A stretch of DNA of 64,000 nucleotides from Streptomyces sp. NRRL F-6492 (GCF_001280125.1 NZ_LGEG01000251.1:1-64000), one strand, 5' to 3'. Counted from the stretch's first letter, positions 11,714 through 20,138 are shown. Made by a program: numbers and translations. The notes: a model not told the origin generated them from the sequence alone.

Positions 11714-13090
11714 ATGACCGCCGAGTCCACCGAGACCGCAGCCCTGCGGAAGAGGGTCCGGGACCTGATGCCCCGGGCGAAGGAGGACCTGACCGAGCTG
11801 GTGGCGATGCGTTCCGTCGCCGATCCCCGCCAGTTCCCGCCCGAGGAGTGCGCGAAGACCGCCGACTTCCTCGTCCGGGCCTTCACCGAGGCCGGGCTCG
11901 GGGACATGCGGCGGGTGACCACCCCGGACGGCACGGACGCGGTGGTGGGGCACGCGCCGGGGCCCGAGGGGGCGCCCACCGTCCTGCTGTACTGCCACTA
12001 CGACGTGCAGCCGCCGCTCGACGACGCCGCCTGGCGCACCCCGCCCTTCGAGCTCACCGAGCGCGACGGACGCTGGTACGGCCGCGGCGCCGCCGACTGC
12101 AAGGGCAACATCGCCATGCACCTGACGGCGCTGCGCGCGCTCGGCGGTCCGGAGGGGCGGGGCTTCCCCGTACACCTCAAGTTCGTGGCGGAGGGCTCGG
12201 AGGAGCAGGGAACGGCCGGTCTGGAGAAGCTCGTTCCGCTCCAGCCGGACCTGTTCGCCGCCGACGCGCTGCTGATCTGCGACACCGGCAACTTCGCGCT
12301 CGGCCTGCCCACCGCGACCACCTCGCTGCGCGGGCTCACCAACGTCGTGGTGACCGTCTCCACCCTGAAGGGGGAGATGCACTCCGGCATGTTCGGCGGC
12401 CCGGCGCCCGACGCGCTGGCCGCGCTCGTCCGGATGCTCGACAGCCTCCGCGACGAGCACGGCAACACGGCGGTCGAGGGCCTCGCGGGCGACGGCACCT
12501 GGCGGGGCGTCGACTACCCGGCCGAGCAGTTCCGCGCCGACGCCGGCGTCCTGGACGGGGTGTCCCTCGTCGGTACGGGATCGGTCGCCGACGAGCTGTG
12601 GGCCCGGCCCGCCGTCACCGTCCTCGGCATCGACTGCCCGCCGGTCGTGGGCTCCTCGGCGGCGGTGCAGGCGAGGGTGCGGGCCAGGGTCAGCCTGCGG
12701 GTCCCGCCGGGGATCGACGCGGACGACGCCCGGCGCGCCCTGACCGACCACCTGACCTCGGCCGCCCCGTGGGGCGCCCGGGTGGAGGTGGAGCCGGAGA
12801 GCGCGGGCCAGCCCTTCCTCGCGCGCACCGACGGTCCCGCCTACCGGGCCCTGGCGACGGCGTTCCGCGAGGCGTACGGGAAGGACATGGTGCGGGCCGG
12901 GCAGGGCGGGTCGATCCCGCTGTGCAACGTGCTCGCCGCGCACTTCCCGGACGCCGAGATCGCGCTCGTCGGCGTCGAGGAGCCGGGCTGCCTCATCCAC
13001 GCGCCCAACGAGAGCGTGGACCCCTCGGAGATCGAGCACATGGCGCTGACCGAGGCGCTCTTCCTGAGCCGTTACGCCACCCCTCTCTGA
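11714..13090 (+). CDS. M20 family metallodipeptidase
   Basis: A 458-residue cytosolic zinc dipeptidase (M20/DapE/CNDP-like). Metal and catalytic motifs appear in order: LLYCHYDVQP (first His, near 100), GRGAADCKGN (bridging Asp), EGSEEQGT (catalytic Glu plus metal Glu), ICDTGN (Asp), then a dimerisation insert and the late HAPNES (last His). Length fits the family. The ATG at 11714 is preferred; a GTG two codons earlier is an alternative, and the frame extension to 11243 runs antisense to DoxX. It is divergent from doxX. The 205-bp upstream region contains TTTTGCGGCGTTTGTCCGCC, possibly promoter elements. Confidence 0.9.
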   Translation: MTAESTETAALRKRVRDLMPRAKEDLTELVAMRSVADPRQFPPEECAKTADFLVRAFTEAGLGDMRRVTTPDGTDAVVGHAPGPEGAPTVLLYCHYDVQPPLDDAAWRTPPFELTERDGRWYGRGAADCKGNIAMHLTALRALGGPEGRGFPVHLKFVAEGSEEQGTAGLEKLVPLQPDLFAADALLICDTGNFALGLPTATTSLRGLTNVVVTVSTLKGEMHSGMFGGPAPDALAALVRMLDSLRDEHGNTAVEGLAGDGTWRGVDYPAEQFRADAGVLDGVSLVGTGSVADELWARPAVTVLGIDCPPVVGSSAAVQARVRARVSLRVPPGIDADDARRALTDHLTSAAPWGARVEVEPESAGQPFLARTDGPAYRALATAFREAYGKDMVRAGQGGSIPLCNVLAAHFPDAEIALVGVEEPGCLIHAPNESVDPSEIEHMALTEALFLSRYATPL

Positions 13091-13147
13091 ACCGCGCCCC
13101 CACGACCCGCTCCGAACCCCGCCCCACGAAAGGACGGAACCCGTCCC

Positions 13148-13762
13148 ATGACAGAGACCCATGACCGATCCCGTGAACACCCCCGGGACCGGGAGACCCC
13201 GGCCGGACCCCTCGGCGCGCTGGCGGGCGCCGCCTGGCAGGCCCTGCTCCTCGCCGGCCTCGCGGCCCTGGTCCTCGGCGTCCTCGTCCTGGTCTGGCCG
13301 GGCGCCTCGCTGCTGGTGGCCGGGGTGCTCTTCGGCCTGTACCTGCTGTTCAGCGGCGTGATGCAGCTGGTCGCCGCCTTCGGCACCCATGTGAGCACCG
13401 CGCTGCGGGTCATGGCCTTCATCAGCGGCGCCCTCTCGATCCTGCTCGGTCTGCTCTGCTTCCGGGGCGCGACGCAGTCGATCCTGCTGCTCGCGCTCTG
13501 GATCGGCATCGGCTGGCTCTTCCGGGGCATCACCCAGACCGTGGCGGCGGCCTCCGACCCGGCGATGCCGGCCCGCGGCTGGCAGGTCTTCCTCGGCGTC
13601 GTCAGCGCGCTGGCCGGGGTGGTGCTGATCGTGTCCCCGCTGGAGTCGGCGGCGGTGCTCACGCTCCTCGGCGGCATCTGGCTCGTCGCCGTCGGCGCCG
13701 TCGAGATCGTCACGGCCCTCCAGGTGCGCTCGCGCGCCAAGAGCCTGCCGCCGGGGGTCTGA
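13148..13762 (+). CDS. HdeD family membrane protein
   Basis: A 204-residue membrane protein with six hydrophobic helices after a charged 20-residue cytoplasmic tail. The helices come in pairs (for example LLLAGLAALVLGVLVLVWP, then VLFGLYLLFSGVMQLV), the DUF308/HdeD repeat pattern with a loop Pro after each first helix. In enterics HdeD contributes to acid resistance; the role in actinobacteria is unknown. The upstream CGAAAGGACGG gives a ribosome site and the ATG is at 13148. It may be read with the dipeptidase 57 bases upstream. A hairpin terminator follows. Confidence 0.82.
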   Translation: MTETHDRSREHPRDRETPAGPLGALAGAAWQALLLAGLAALVLGVLVLVWPGASLLVAGVLFGLYLLFSGVMQLVAAFGTHVSTALRVMAFISGALSILLGLLCFRGATQSILLLALWIGIGWLFRGITQTVAAASDPAMPARGWQVFLGVVSALAGVVLIVSPLESAAVLTLLGGIWLVAVGAVEIVTALQVRSRAKSLPPGV

Positions 13763-13791
13763 CCGGGCGTCACGCACCCGAGCGCCGCCGT

Positions 13792-13824
13792 CCGCCGTCC
13801 GTCCGGTCTCCGGGCGGACGGCGG
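13792..13824 (+). terminator. Hairpin terminator after HdeD gene
   Basis: A 10-bp perfect stem, CCGCCGTCCG (13792-13801) with CGGACGGCGG (13815-13824), encloses a 13-base loop and is followed by a short T run. It lies 30 bases after the HdeD stop. Confidence 0.65.
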
Positions 13825-13906
13825 TCGCCTTTGACGCGTGCGCTACATTTTGCCGGTCCTTGACCACCGATCCCCGCGATCGTGAACCCCTCGGAGCCGG
13901 CATCCC

Positions 13907-14329
13907 ATGAGCGACATCGTCAACGGCCTCGGCCGGACCAGTGCCTACGGCGCCCTCGGCGTGGTCCTGCTGATCCTCGGCATCGTGCTCGTGGACCTGC
14001 TGACCCCCGGCAGGCTCGGGCGGCAGATCTGGGAGGACCGCAACCGCAACGCCGCGATCCTGCTGAGCTCGGCGCTCCTCGGCATCGGCGGCATCGTCTT
14101 CACCTCGATCTGGACGACGTACGACGACTTCGGCAAGGGCCTCGTCTCGACCGCCGCGTTCGGCCTCCTCGGCCTGGCGATGATGGCGGTGGCCTTCCTC
14201 GTGGTCGACCTGATCACGCCGGGCAGGCTGGGCGCCACCCTCGTCGACCCCGAGCCCCACCCGGCGGTCTGGGTGACCGCCTCCTGCAACATCGCGGTCT
14301 CGGCGATCGTCTCCGCCTCGATCGCCTGA
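13907..14329 (+). CDS. DUF350 family membrane protein
   Basis: A 140-residue membrane protein with four hydrophobic helices and a clear internal duplication: VDLLTPGRLG after helix 1 and VDLITPGRLG after helix 3. This two-repeat architecture with the TPG motif is the DUF350 pattern. Function is unknown; members often sit near ion-transport or envelope genes, and no such partner is present here. The start is ATG at 13907 and the upstream ribosome site is weak. Its TGA lies inside a hairpin shared with the convergent gene. Confidence 0.82.
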   Translation: MSDIVNGLGRTSAYGALGVVLLILGIVLVDLLTPGRLGRQIWEDRNRNAAILLSSALLGIGGIVFTSIWTTYDDFGKGLVSTAAFGLLGLAMMAVAFLVVDLITPGRLGATLVDPEPHPAVWVTASCNIAVSAIVSASIA

Positions 14330-14346
14330 GCCCCGGCCGGGCTCAG
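14326..14346. terminator. Bidirectional hairpin containing both convergent stop codons
   Basis: CTGAGCCC (14326-14333) pairs perfectly with GGGCTCAG (14339-14346) around a 5-base loop. The left arm contains the TGA of the DUF350 gene and the right arm the TGA of the minus-strand gene ending at 14343. No T run follows in either direction. Confidence 0.6.
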
Positions 14347-14834
14347 ACCTCCCTCGGCTCCACCTCCAGGAAGCGGCGTCCGCGCGGCCCCTTGTAGAGC
14401 AGGGCGTCCCAGCCGAGCCGGGCCAGGACGGGGACGCACGCGCCGAGGGTCTCCGTCTCCTCCCGGGCGGCGCCCGTGCCCGGCGGCCCCAGCCACTCGA
14501 CCACGACCGTGCCGGGCCGCTCCCCCGGCCGGACCCGGTAGCCGGTGGAGCTCCGCGTCCCGGCGGCGTCCACGGACGAGGGCGTGATCCCGCCGGACTC
14601 CAGGGCCAGGGCCACCGCCCGGACCGGCTGCCGCAGCTCCCAGTCGGCGGGCGCGGCCTCGGGGTCCCCGCCCCGGCTCCTGGTCAGCCGTCTGATCTGG
14701 AGCAGCCCGTCGAGGGCCGCCCGGACCTCACGGGAGCGCTGCTCGGCGTCGGCCGGGGGCAGGGGCGGTCCGTCGCCCGTGGCCGCCTCGAAGACGCCCC
14801 CGGCACCTCCGCTTTCGGGTCCCCGTGCCGTCAC
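14343..14834 (-). CDS. Conserved hypothetical protein coupled to the WGR gene
   Basis: A 163-residue acidic protein of unknown function with no signal peptide or membrane segment. The middle is rich in charged residues with an RxxLDGLLQIRRLTR helix. The C-terminal half has a beta pattern (VVVEWLGPPG, then FLEVEPREV). The start is GTG at 14834, overlapping the stop of the WGR/propeller gene by 4 bases, so both are translated together and probably work together. GC3 bias supports coding. Confidence 0.7.
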   Translation of the reverse strand: MTARGPESGGAGGVFEAATGDGPPLPPADAEQRSREVRAALDGLLQIRRLTRSRGGDPEAAPADWELRQPVRAVALALESGGITPSSVDAAGTRSSTGYRVRPGERPGTVVVEWLGPPGTGAAREETETLGACVPVLARLGWDALLYKGPRGRRFLEVEPREV

Positions 14835-16264
14835 AGCAGCCGCCGGATGTCGCCGCGGACCCGGTAGAAGCCGCCCGCGGCGGGGTGCAGGGCGTCGACC
14901 ACGTAGCGCGCGCCGGGCTCACGGATCGCCCGCGGGAACTGCACGTTCCACGAGGAGTCGTAGCCCCCCGAGACGACCCGCACCCGGGTCCGGCCCGACT
15001 CGTTCACGCACTCCACGACCACCGCGCCGGCCGGGGCGTCGCTGACGACGGTCACGGCGGTGGCGGTCGTGGCCGGCTCGTACACCGGCATCGCGGCGGC
15101 GAGCTTGACGTCCCGGGCGACCGGGACCGTGCCCCGCTGGGCGGCCGCGATCGCCGCCTCGCTCGCGTCCACGCAGACCAGCGAGCCGTCGGTGGTCACC
15201 AGGTAGAGCCGCTCGTCCCGGTACTGCATGGAGAGCGCCGAGCCGCCTCCCGTGCCGAGCTTCCACAGCCGGGTGCCGTCCTCCGCGAAGCAGTAGACGG
15301 AGGAGGACGAGTCGCCCGCGAAGACGAACCGGCCGCCGGACGAGGTGGCGCAGGAGTACACCGGGCTGTCGCAGGAGTACACCGCCTCCACCCGTCCGTC
15401 CTTCTTCGCGAGCCGCTGCACCTTCCTGCGGCCCGTGCCCGCGTAGACCGCGGTGTCCTCCTGCCAGCCGAAGAGGACCGCGCCGTCGGTGGCCGTGTGC
15501 CACAGCTCGCCGCCGCCGTCCGGCGCGTGGGCCGCGACGCCGCCCGTGTCCCCGTAGTAGACGGCGTCGCCGTCGGCGCGGACCATCCAGGCGTGCTCGC
15601 CCCGGCCGCCGCGCGCCCACTGGTGCTCGTCCTCGTGGTCGATGACGGTGAGCCGGCCGGAGCGGTCGGCGACGTTCAGGACCCCCTCGTGGATGTCGAG
15701 CCAGAAGATGTCGACGTCGGTGGCGATGTCGTACGCGGCGAAGGGCAGCTTGGACGACAGGTCGTACACCTTGCCGTCGTCGCAGCCCGCGTAGATCCAG
15801 AAGTCGTCGGCGACCAGGCACTTGACGCCGTCGGGCAGGCTGAAGCGGGCCTGCACCTCGCCGGTGCGGTCGAGCGTGAAGACGTCCCCCGCCTGGTTGC
15901 CGACCCAGCAGCGCTCCTCGTCGACGTGGATGCCGAAGGCGGCCGAGCCGGTCCGGAAGCGCCAGAGCACCGGGGCGACGGCCCGCGCGGTGGAGGGTGC
16001 CGAGGTCACGGCGCGGCGCGTCACCGCGCGGGCGGCGCGCTGCCCCCGCACCGCGGGCGCGTATCCCTTGCGGACCTTCTCCCCTATCTTCTTCGCGGCG
16101 GCGGCCTGGGCCTTCTGCACGGTCGGGAACGTGGAACGCTGCGTCTGTCCGTCCGTGCCGATCCGGCCGTAGCGGACCGACACCGCGAGGTCCTCGACGG
16201 TCACTTCGTAGAACTTGTGGGCACCGTCGCCGTCCTGCGACAGCTCCAGGTAAGTCGTCGTCAT
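14831..16264 (-). CDS. WGR domain protein with C-terminal beta-propeller
   Basis: A 477-residue protein. Residues about 1-75 form a WGR domain (YLELSQDGDGAHKFYEV, then RYGRIGTDGQ in place of the classic WGRIG). From about 100 on there are repeated beta-sheet blades of the PQQ/WD-like kind (FGIHVDEERCWVGN, WIYAGCDDGKVYDL, RLYLVTTDGSLVCVD), about six or seven copies. WGR domains are known from PARPs and from bacterial MolR-like proteins and are thought to bind nucleic acid ends or partners. No ligase or PARP domain is present. The ATG at 16264 follows a weak GGG; the MSVV start upstream is less likely. Function is not known. Confidence 0.82.
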   Translation of the reverse strand: MTTTYLELSQDGDGAHKFYEVTVEDLAVSVRYGRIGTDGQTQRSTFPTVQKAQAAAAKKIGEKVRKGYAPAVRGQRAARAVTRRAVTSAPSTARAVAPVLWRFRTGSAAFGIHVDEERCWVGNQAGDVFTLDRTGEVQARFSLPDGVKCLVADDFWIYAGCDDGKVYDLSSKLPFAAYDIATDVDIFWLDIHEGVLNVADRSGRLTVIDHEDEHQWARGGRGEHAWMVRADGDAVYYGDTGGVAAHAPDGGGELWHTATDGAVLFGWQEDTAVYAGTGRRKVQRLAKKDGRVEAVYSCDSPVYSCATSSGGRFVFAGDSSSSVYCFAEDGTRLWKLGTGGGSALSMQYRDERLYLVTTDGSLVCVDASEAAIAAAQRGTVPVARDVKLAAAMPVYEPATTATAVTVVSDAPAGAVVVECVNESGRTRVRVVSGGYDSSWNVQFPRAIREPGARYVVDALHPAAGGFYRVRGDIRRLL

Positions 16265-16321
16265 GGGAAGAACGTTAGGGGTGACCACTGACAACGCCCC
16301 TCGGACGGGGAGCCGGCGCCG

Positions 16322-17542
16322 TCAGTCCGCCCGGCCGGCCGCCGTCACGGCGTGGGCCAGCGGGTCGGCCAGGACGTCGTGGAGGACGAGGGCCGCCGCG
16401 CCCCGGGCCGCGTCGGTGGCGGTGGAGGCCGGGCGCAGACGGCCCGCGTCCGGGGACCAGAGGCCGGAGACGACGCGGTCGGCGAGCTCCTCCGTCAGGG
16501 CGGGCGTCAGCCAGGGCATCAGGCGCGGATAGACGCCGCCCAGGACGACGGCCTCGGGGTCCAGGAGGTTCACGGCCCCCGACAGGGCGCGCCCGAGCAT
16601 GCGGCCCGCCTCCGCGAGGGCGGCGAGGGCGCGCGGCTCCCCCGCTCCGGCGCGGCGCGCCAGGTCGGGGACGCCGGACGCCCCGGCCGAGGCGAGGAGG
16701 GCCGCCTGCCCCGCGTACTGCTCCAGGCAGCCGCGCGAGCCGCAGCGGCAGCGGGGCCCTTCGGCGTCGACGACCATGTGGCCGATCTCGCCCGCGAACC
16801 CGTGCGCGCCGCGCAGGAGTTCGCCGTGGACGACGATCGCGCCGCCGACGCCGATCTCCCCCGTCAGGTGCAGGAAGGTGCGCACCTCGCCGAGGGAGCC
16901 GAACCACAGCTCGGCGAGGGCCGCCGAGTTGGCCTCGTTGTCGGAGGCGACGGGAAGGCCGGCGGTGGCGGGGCGCAGGGCGGCGAGGGCCTCGGCGAAG
17001 AGGCGTTCGGCAGGGACCTCGTTCCAGCCGAGGTTGGGGGCCTGCCGGACGGTTCCGCCGGAGACGAGTCCGGGCAGGGCGAGTCCGGCCCCCGCCGGGA
17101 CCAGGCCGAGGCCGGCCGCCTCGCCCAGGGCTCCGGCGGCGATGCGGGCGGCCCGGGCCAGCACCTCGCCGGCGCCGGCCGCGCGGTTGTCGAGGTGTTC
17201 GGTGCGGCGGACGCGGTCGGCGCCGGTCAGGTCGACGACGCAGGCGGTGACGTAGGCGACGTTGATCTCGACGCCGAGCCCGGCGGGGCCGGTGTCGGCC
17301 GGTTTCAGGACGGTGCCCGGCCGTCCCGCCTGCCCGCTGAAGGTCTTGCCCGACTCCCTGAGGAGCCCGAGGTCGAGGAGCTGCTCGACGAGGGAGGAGA
17401 CGGCGGGCCGGGTGAGTCCGACGCGGGCCGCGACGGCGGCGCGGGTGGTCTCGCCGGCCTCGTGGACGGTCCGCAGGACGAGGCTCAGGTTGTGCCGGCG
17501 CACTCCCGACTTGTCGGCCTTGGGTTCCGTGGGCTGGTTCAT
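16322..17542 (-). CDS. ROK family transcriptional regulator (XylR/NagC type)
   Basis: A 406-residue repressor with an N-terminal winged helix (about 15-75: ETTRAAVAARVGLTRPAVSSLVEQLL) and a C-terminal sugar-kinase-like ROK domain. The ROK zinc site CRCGSRGCLEQY is present, as is GEIGHMVVD and the EIGVGG loop. The kinase ATP motif is not conserved, as expected for a regulator. XylR-type ROK proteins commonly control xylose genes in Gram-positives. xylB and xylA lie 2.7-5.6 kb away, so this is a candidate but not adjacent regulator. It is divergent from the HxlR gene. The start is ATG at 17542. Confidence 0.88.
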   Translation of the reverse strand: MNQPTEPKADKSGVRRHNLSLVLRTVHEAGETTRAAVAARVGLTRPAVSSLVEQLLDLGLLRESGKTFSGQAGRPGTVLKPADTGPAGLGVEINVAYVTACVVDLTGADRVRRTEHLDNRAAGAGEVLARAARIAAGALGEAAGLGLVPAGAGLALPGLVSGGTVRQAPNLGWNEVPAERLFAEALAALRPATAGLPVASDNEANSAALAELWFGSLGEVRTFLHLTGEIGVGGAIVVHGELLRGAHGFAGEIGHMVVDAEGPRCRCGSRGCLEQYAGQAALLASAGASGVPDLARRAGAGEPRALAALAEAGRMLGRALSGAVNLLDPEAVVLGGVYPRLMPWLTPALTEELADRVVSGLWSPDAGRLRPASTATDAARGAAALVLHDVLADPLAHAVTAAGRAD

Positions 17543-17614
17543 GGTGAGCGAGAGCCTAGTCGTCCCTTTCGTTCGCAGGACAACGGCGTCCGGCGAGGGC
17601 GCCCGAAGCCCGGG

Positions 17615-17730
17615 GCCGGGTCCCGGTCCGGGTCCGGTCCGGTCCGGGTCCCAGTCCGGGTCCGGGTCCCAGTCCGGGTCCGGGTCCCAGTCCGGTCCGG
17701 TCCGGTCCGGGCCGGTCCGGTCCGGTCCGG
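17615..17730. repeat. Low-complexity GGTCCGG tandem repeat between ROK and HxlR genes
   Basis: About 116 bp made only of GGTCC/GGGTCC/CAGTCC modules. Between 17645 and 17695 there are roughly three copies of an 18-bp unit (GGGTCCCAGTCCGGGTCC), flanked by runs of GGTCC pentamers. It fills most of the divergent intergenic region 17543-17821. Such arrays vary in copy number by slippage. The HxlR promoter probably lies to its right, near 17780-17815 (AACAGTTCGGTCACCGAACT contains a GTTCGGT/ACCGAAC dyad, a likely operator). Confidence 0.75.
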
Positions 17731-17821
17731 CAGCGTCGTCCGTCCCCGACGGCCGCACGGCTCCTCCGGGGCTCCCCCAAAACAGTTCGGTCACCGAACT
17801 CTTCTCCGCTAGGCTCCACCC

Positions 17822-18388
17822 ATGACGCTTCCGCGCGACTACCGCGGCCAGACCTGTGCCCTCGCCCGCTCGATGGAGACCGTCGGCGAGCGCTGGACGC
17901 TGCTGATCCTGCGCGACGCCTTCTACGGGGTCCGCAGGTTCGGCGAGTTCGCCGCGCACCTGGGCGTGCCCCGGGCCGTCCTCACCGACCGGCTCGCCAC
18001 CCTCACCGGGGCGGGGGTCCTGGAGCGCCGTGCCGAGCCGGGGACGGGCCGCCGCGAGGTGTACGGGCTGACGCCCAAGGGCGTCGCCCTCTGGCCGGCC
18101 GTCCGCGCGCTCACCACGTGGGGCGAGGAGTTCCACCCGGCGGAGGGCGGCCCCCGGCGGGTCTTCCGGCACGCCGGGGACGAGTCCCCGATCGATCCGG
18201 ACGGGCGCTGCACGGGGTGCGGCGCGTCCGTGCCGGCCGCGGACGTCCTGGTGGCCCCGGGCCCGGGGCTCGCCCCCGCGGGCCCCGACGACGACCCGGT
18301 GACGGCGGCGCTCGCGAAGCCCCACCGGCTGCTCACCCCCCTGCTCACCGGCGCACCCGCGGGGCGCCCCACGAAAGGTTCGCGATGA
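17822..18388 (+). CDS. HxlR family transcriptional regulator
   Basis: A 188-residue winged-helix regulator. Residues about 12-100 have the HxlR pattern: CALARSMETVGERWTLLILRDAFYGVRRFGEF, then VPRAVLTDRLATL and the wing RREVYGLTPKG. A tail of about 85 residues extends beyond the usual 110-120 length and contains CTGC, a possible metal or redox site. It lies 4 bases overlapped with the reductase-like gene downstream, forming a two-gene operon it probably autoregulates. An AGTTCGGTCACCGAACT dyad at about 17784-17800 is a plausible operator. Confidence 0.87.
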   Translation: MTLPRDYRGQTCALARSMETVGERWTLLILRDAFYGVRRFGEFAAHLGVPRAVLTDRLATLTGAGVLERRAEPGTGRREVYGLTPKGVALWPAVRALTTWGEEFHPAEGGPRRVFRHAGDESPIDPDGRCTGCGASVPAADVLVAPGPGLAPAGPDDDPVTAALAKPHRLLTPLLTGAPAGRPTKGSR

Positions 18389-19326
18389 TGAGGATCCTGG
18401 TCGTCGGCGCCGGTGCCACCGGTGGCTGCTTCGGCGCCCTGCTGGCCCGTGCCGGCGAGGACGTCACCTTCCTGGTCCGCCCCGCCCGGGCCGCCGCGCT
18501 GCGCGAGCGCGGGCTGCGGGTCGTCGGGCCGGACGAGGAGTGGACCCTGGAGCCCCGTCTGGTCACGGCGGACGGGCTGGACCGGACGTACGACCTCGTC
18601 CTGCTGTCGGTGAAGTCCACCGGTCTCGACGGGGCGGTGGCGGACGTGACGCCGGCCGTCGGGCCGGGCACCGCGATCGTGCCGCTCCTCAACGGCCTCG
18701 CCCACCTGGACGTCCTCAACGCCCGCTTCGGCCCGTCGGCCGTCCTCGGCGGCGTGGCGAAGGTGGTCACCACCCTCGACGGCGCGGGGGACATCCACCG
18801 GCTCGCCCCCCTGGCCCACCTCGCCCTCGGCGAGCAGGACGGCAGGGTCTCCGCGCGCGTGGAGAGGATCCGGGCGGTCCTCGAAGGGGCGGGGATCGAC
18901 GCGCCGGTGCCGGAGGACGTCCTGACGGCGATGTGGCACAAGTGGGTGTTCATCACCACCTTCGGTGCCGTGACGAGCCTGATGCGCGGCACGGTCGGGG
19001 AGGTGTACGACGCGCCGGGCGGCCCCGCCCTGGGCCCGGCGGTGCTCGACGAGGCGGCGGCGGTGGCCGGGGCGGCCGGGCACCCCGTACCGGAGGAGGA
19101 GCGGGCGGCGACGCTGGCCGTGGTGTCCGCGCCCGGTTCGCCGTTGGTCCCTTCCCTCTACCGCGACCTGACGGGGGGCCACGCCACGGAGGTCGAGCAC
19201 CTCTTCGGCGACCTGACCGCCCGGGCCCGCGCCCTCGGCGTGGCGACCCCCCTCCTCGACCTGGCGACCCTGCACCTGCGCGTCCACCAGCGCCGGGTCA
19301 CGGCCGCGGCGGTGACGGGGGCCTGA
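18385..19326 (+). CDS. 2-dehydropantoate 2-reductase family protein
   Basis: A 313-residue NADPH-dependent ketopantoate-reductase-like enzyme. The N-terminal Rossmann motif is VVGAGATGGCFGALLARAG. LLSVKSTG and PLLNGLAH follow at the usual substrate-loop positions, and MWHKWVFITTFGAVTSL near 190-205 contains the catalytic Lys. Ketopantoate reduction for pantothenate is the archetypal reaction, but Streptomyces carry several paralogues. Pairing with HxlR rather than pan genes suggests another 2-oxoacid or aldehyde substrate. The ATG at 18385 overlaps the HxlR stop (ATGA). Confidence 0.87.
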   Translation: MMRILVVGAGATGGCFGALLARAGEDVTFLVRPARAAALRERGLRVVGPDEEWTLEPRLVTADGLDRTYDLVLLSVKSTGLDGAVADVTPAVGPGTAIVPLLNGLAHLDVLNARFGPSAVLGGVAKVVTTLDGAGDIHRLAPLAHLALGEQDGRVSARVERIRAVLEGAGIDAPVPEDVLTAMWHKWVFITTFGAVTSLMRGTVGEVYDAPGGPALGPAVLDEAAAVAGAAGHPVPEEERAATLAVVSAPGSPLVPSLYRDLTGGHATEVEHLFGDLTARARALGVATPLLDLATLHLRVHQRRVTAAAVTGA

Positions 19327-19392
19327 AGGCGGGGGTGTTCGAAGGACCGGCGGAGGCCGGCCGGTTGTCAGTGCCCCTCTTGCCTCGGGGTC

Positions 19393-19895
19393 GTGGAGAT
19401 CACCGAGCGGGTACTCGCGGAGGCATGGGGGCGGGCGGTCTCGCGGCACGTCCTGTTCGACGGGGTGGGGCTGCCGCCGGCGGCGGTCCCGAGGAGGTCG
19501 CGGAAGCGCTGAGGCAGGTCGGTCCGGGGTGGGGCGGACGGTTCCGCGGTGGCGGTCCGGACGACTGTCTGCGGGACGGCCGCCGCGTCGCCGACGGCGA
19601 CGGCGACGGCATGGAGGAGCTGATCCGGTACGAGCGGGGCCACGCGCCCCATGTGCGCGGCGGTGAGCCGGACTTCGTCGACCGGGCCGTGCGCCGTGCC
19701 GAGCTGGACCGTCCCGAGCCGACCGACACGTTCGAGCCGTACTTCCACGCCCTGGAGCGGTCCCCCGGTCCGCGCCCGCCGCGCCGGGATTTCACGGAGG
19801 AGGAGGAAGAGGTGCGGGTCGCGTGCCGGGCCGGACAGCGGGAACGGGTACGGCGGGAGGAGCGTGCCGCCCGCCGGTGGGGGCGGGGGCCGTGA
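19393..19895 (+). pseudogene. Uncharacterised gene with apparent frameshift
   Basis: Two coding-like stretches lie in different plus-strand frames. GTG at 19393 opens VEITERVLAEAWGRAVSRHV and reaches LPPA before a stop near 19512. From about 19480 another frame continues PEEVAEALRQVGPGWGG and runs to the TGA at 19893 with strong GC3 bias (acidic, with DRAVRRAEL and FEPYFHALE). A single-base indel near 19475-19485 would join them into about 167 residues. I do not recognise the product; it has no signal or membrane segment. It could also be a short intact gene starting at the ATG at 19611. A sequencing error cannot be excluded. Confidence 0.45.
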
Positions 19896-19904
19896 GGACG
19901 CCGG

Positions 19905-20138
19905 CTAGTGCCGGTTGTCGCTCCGGCGGTGGTAGGCGTCGCTGCTGGTCGGCAGGTAGTTGTGGACGGACCAGGAGTTGAAGGAGACCCGGTCGGTCCG
20001 GGCCCGGCGCAGGGCCTCTTCTTCCTGGAGCAGGCCCTCGACCGGGTCCGCCCGGCCTCCGCCCCGGCGGTGCACGACGGTGAACGCCAGTGCCCCGGCA
20101 CCGATGATGACCCCGAACAGGACGAGCAGAGCGGTCAT
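19905..20138 (-). CDS. Small single-pass membrane protein
   Basis: A 77-residue protein. One N-terminal membrane helix (LLVLFGVIIGAGALAFTVV) is followed by an Arg/Gly-rich linker and a charged cytoplasmic tail ending SFNSWSVHNYLPTSSDAYHRRSDNRH. The ATG at 20138 has GGGGAGGAAC upstream, which decides this start over a longer reading to 20180. Function is unknown. It is convergent with the preceding frameshifted gene. Confidence 0.68.
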   Translation of the reverse strand: MTALLVLFGVIIGAGALAFTVVHRRGGGRADPVEGLLQEEEALRRARTDRVSFNSWSVHNYLPTSSDAYHRRSDNRH

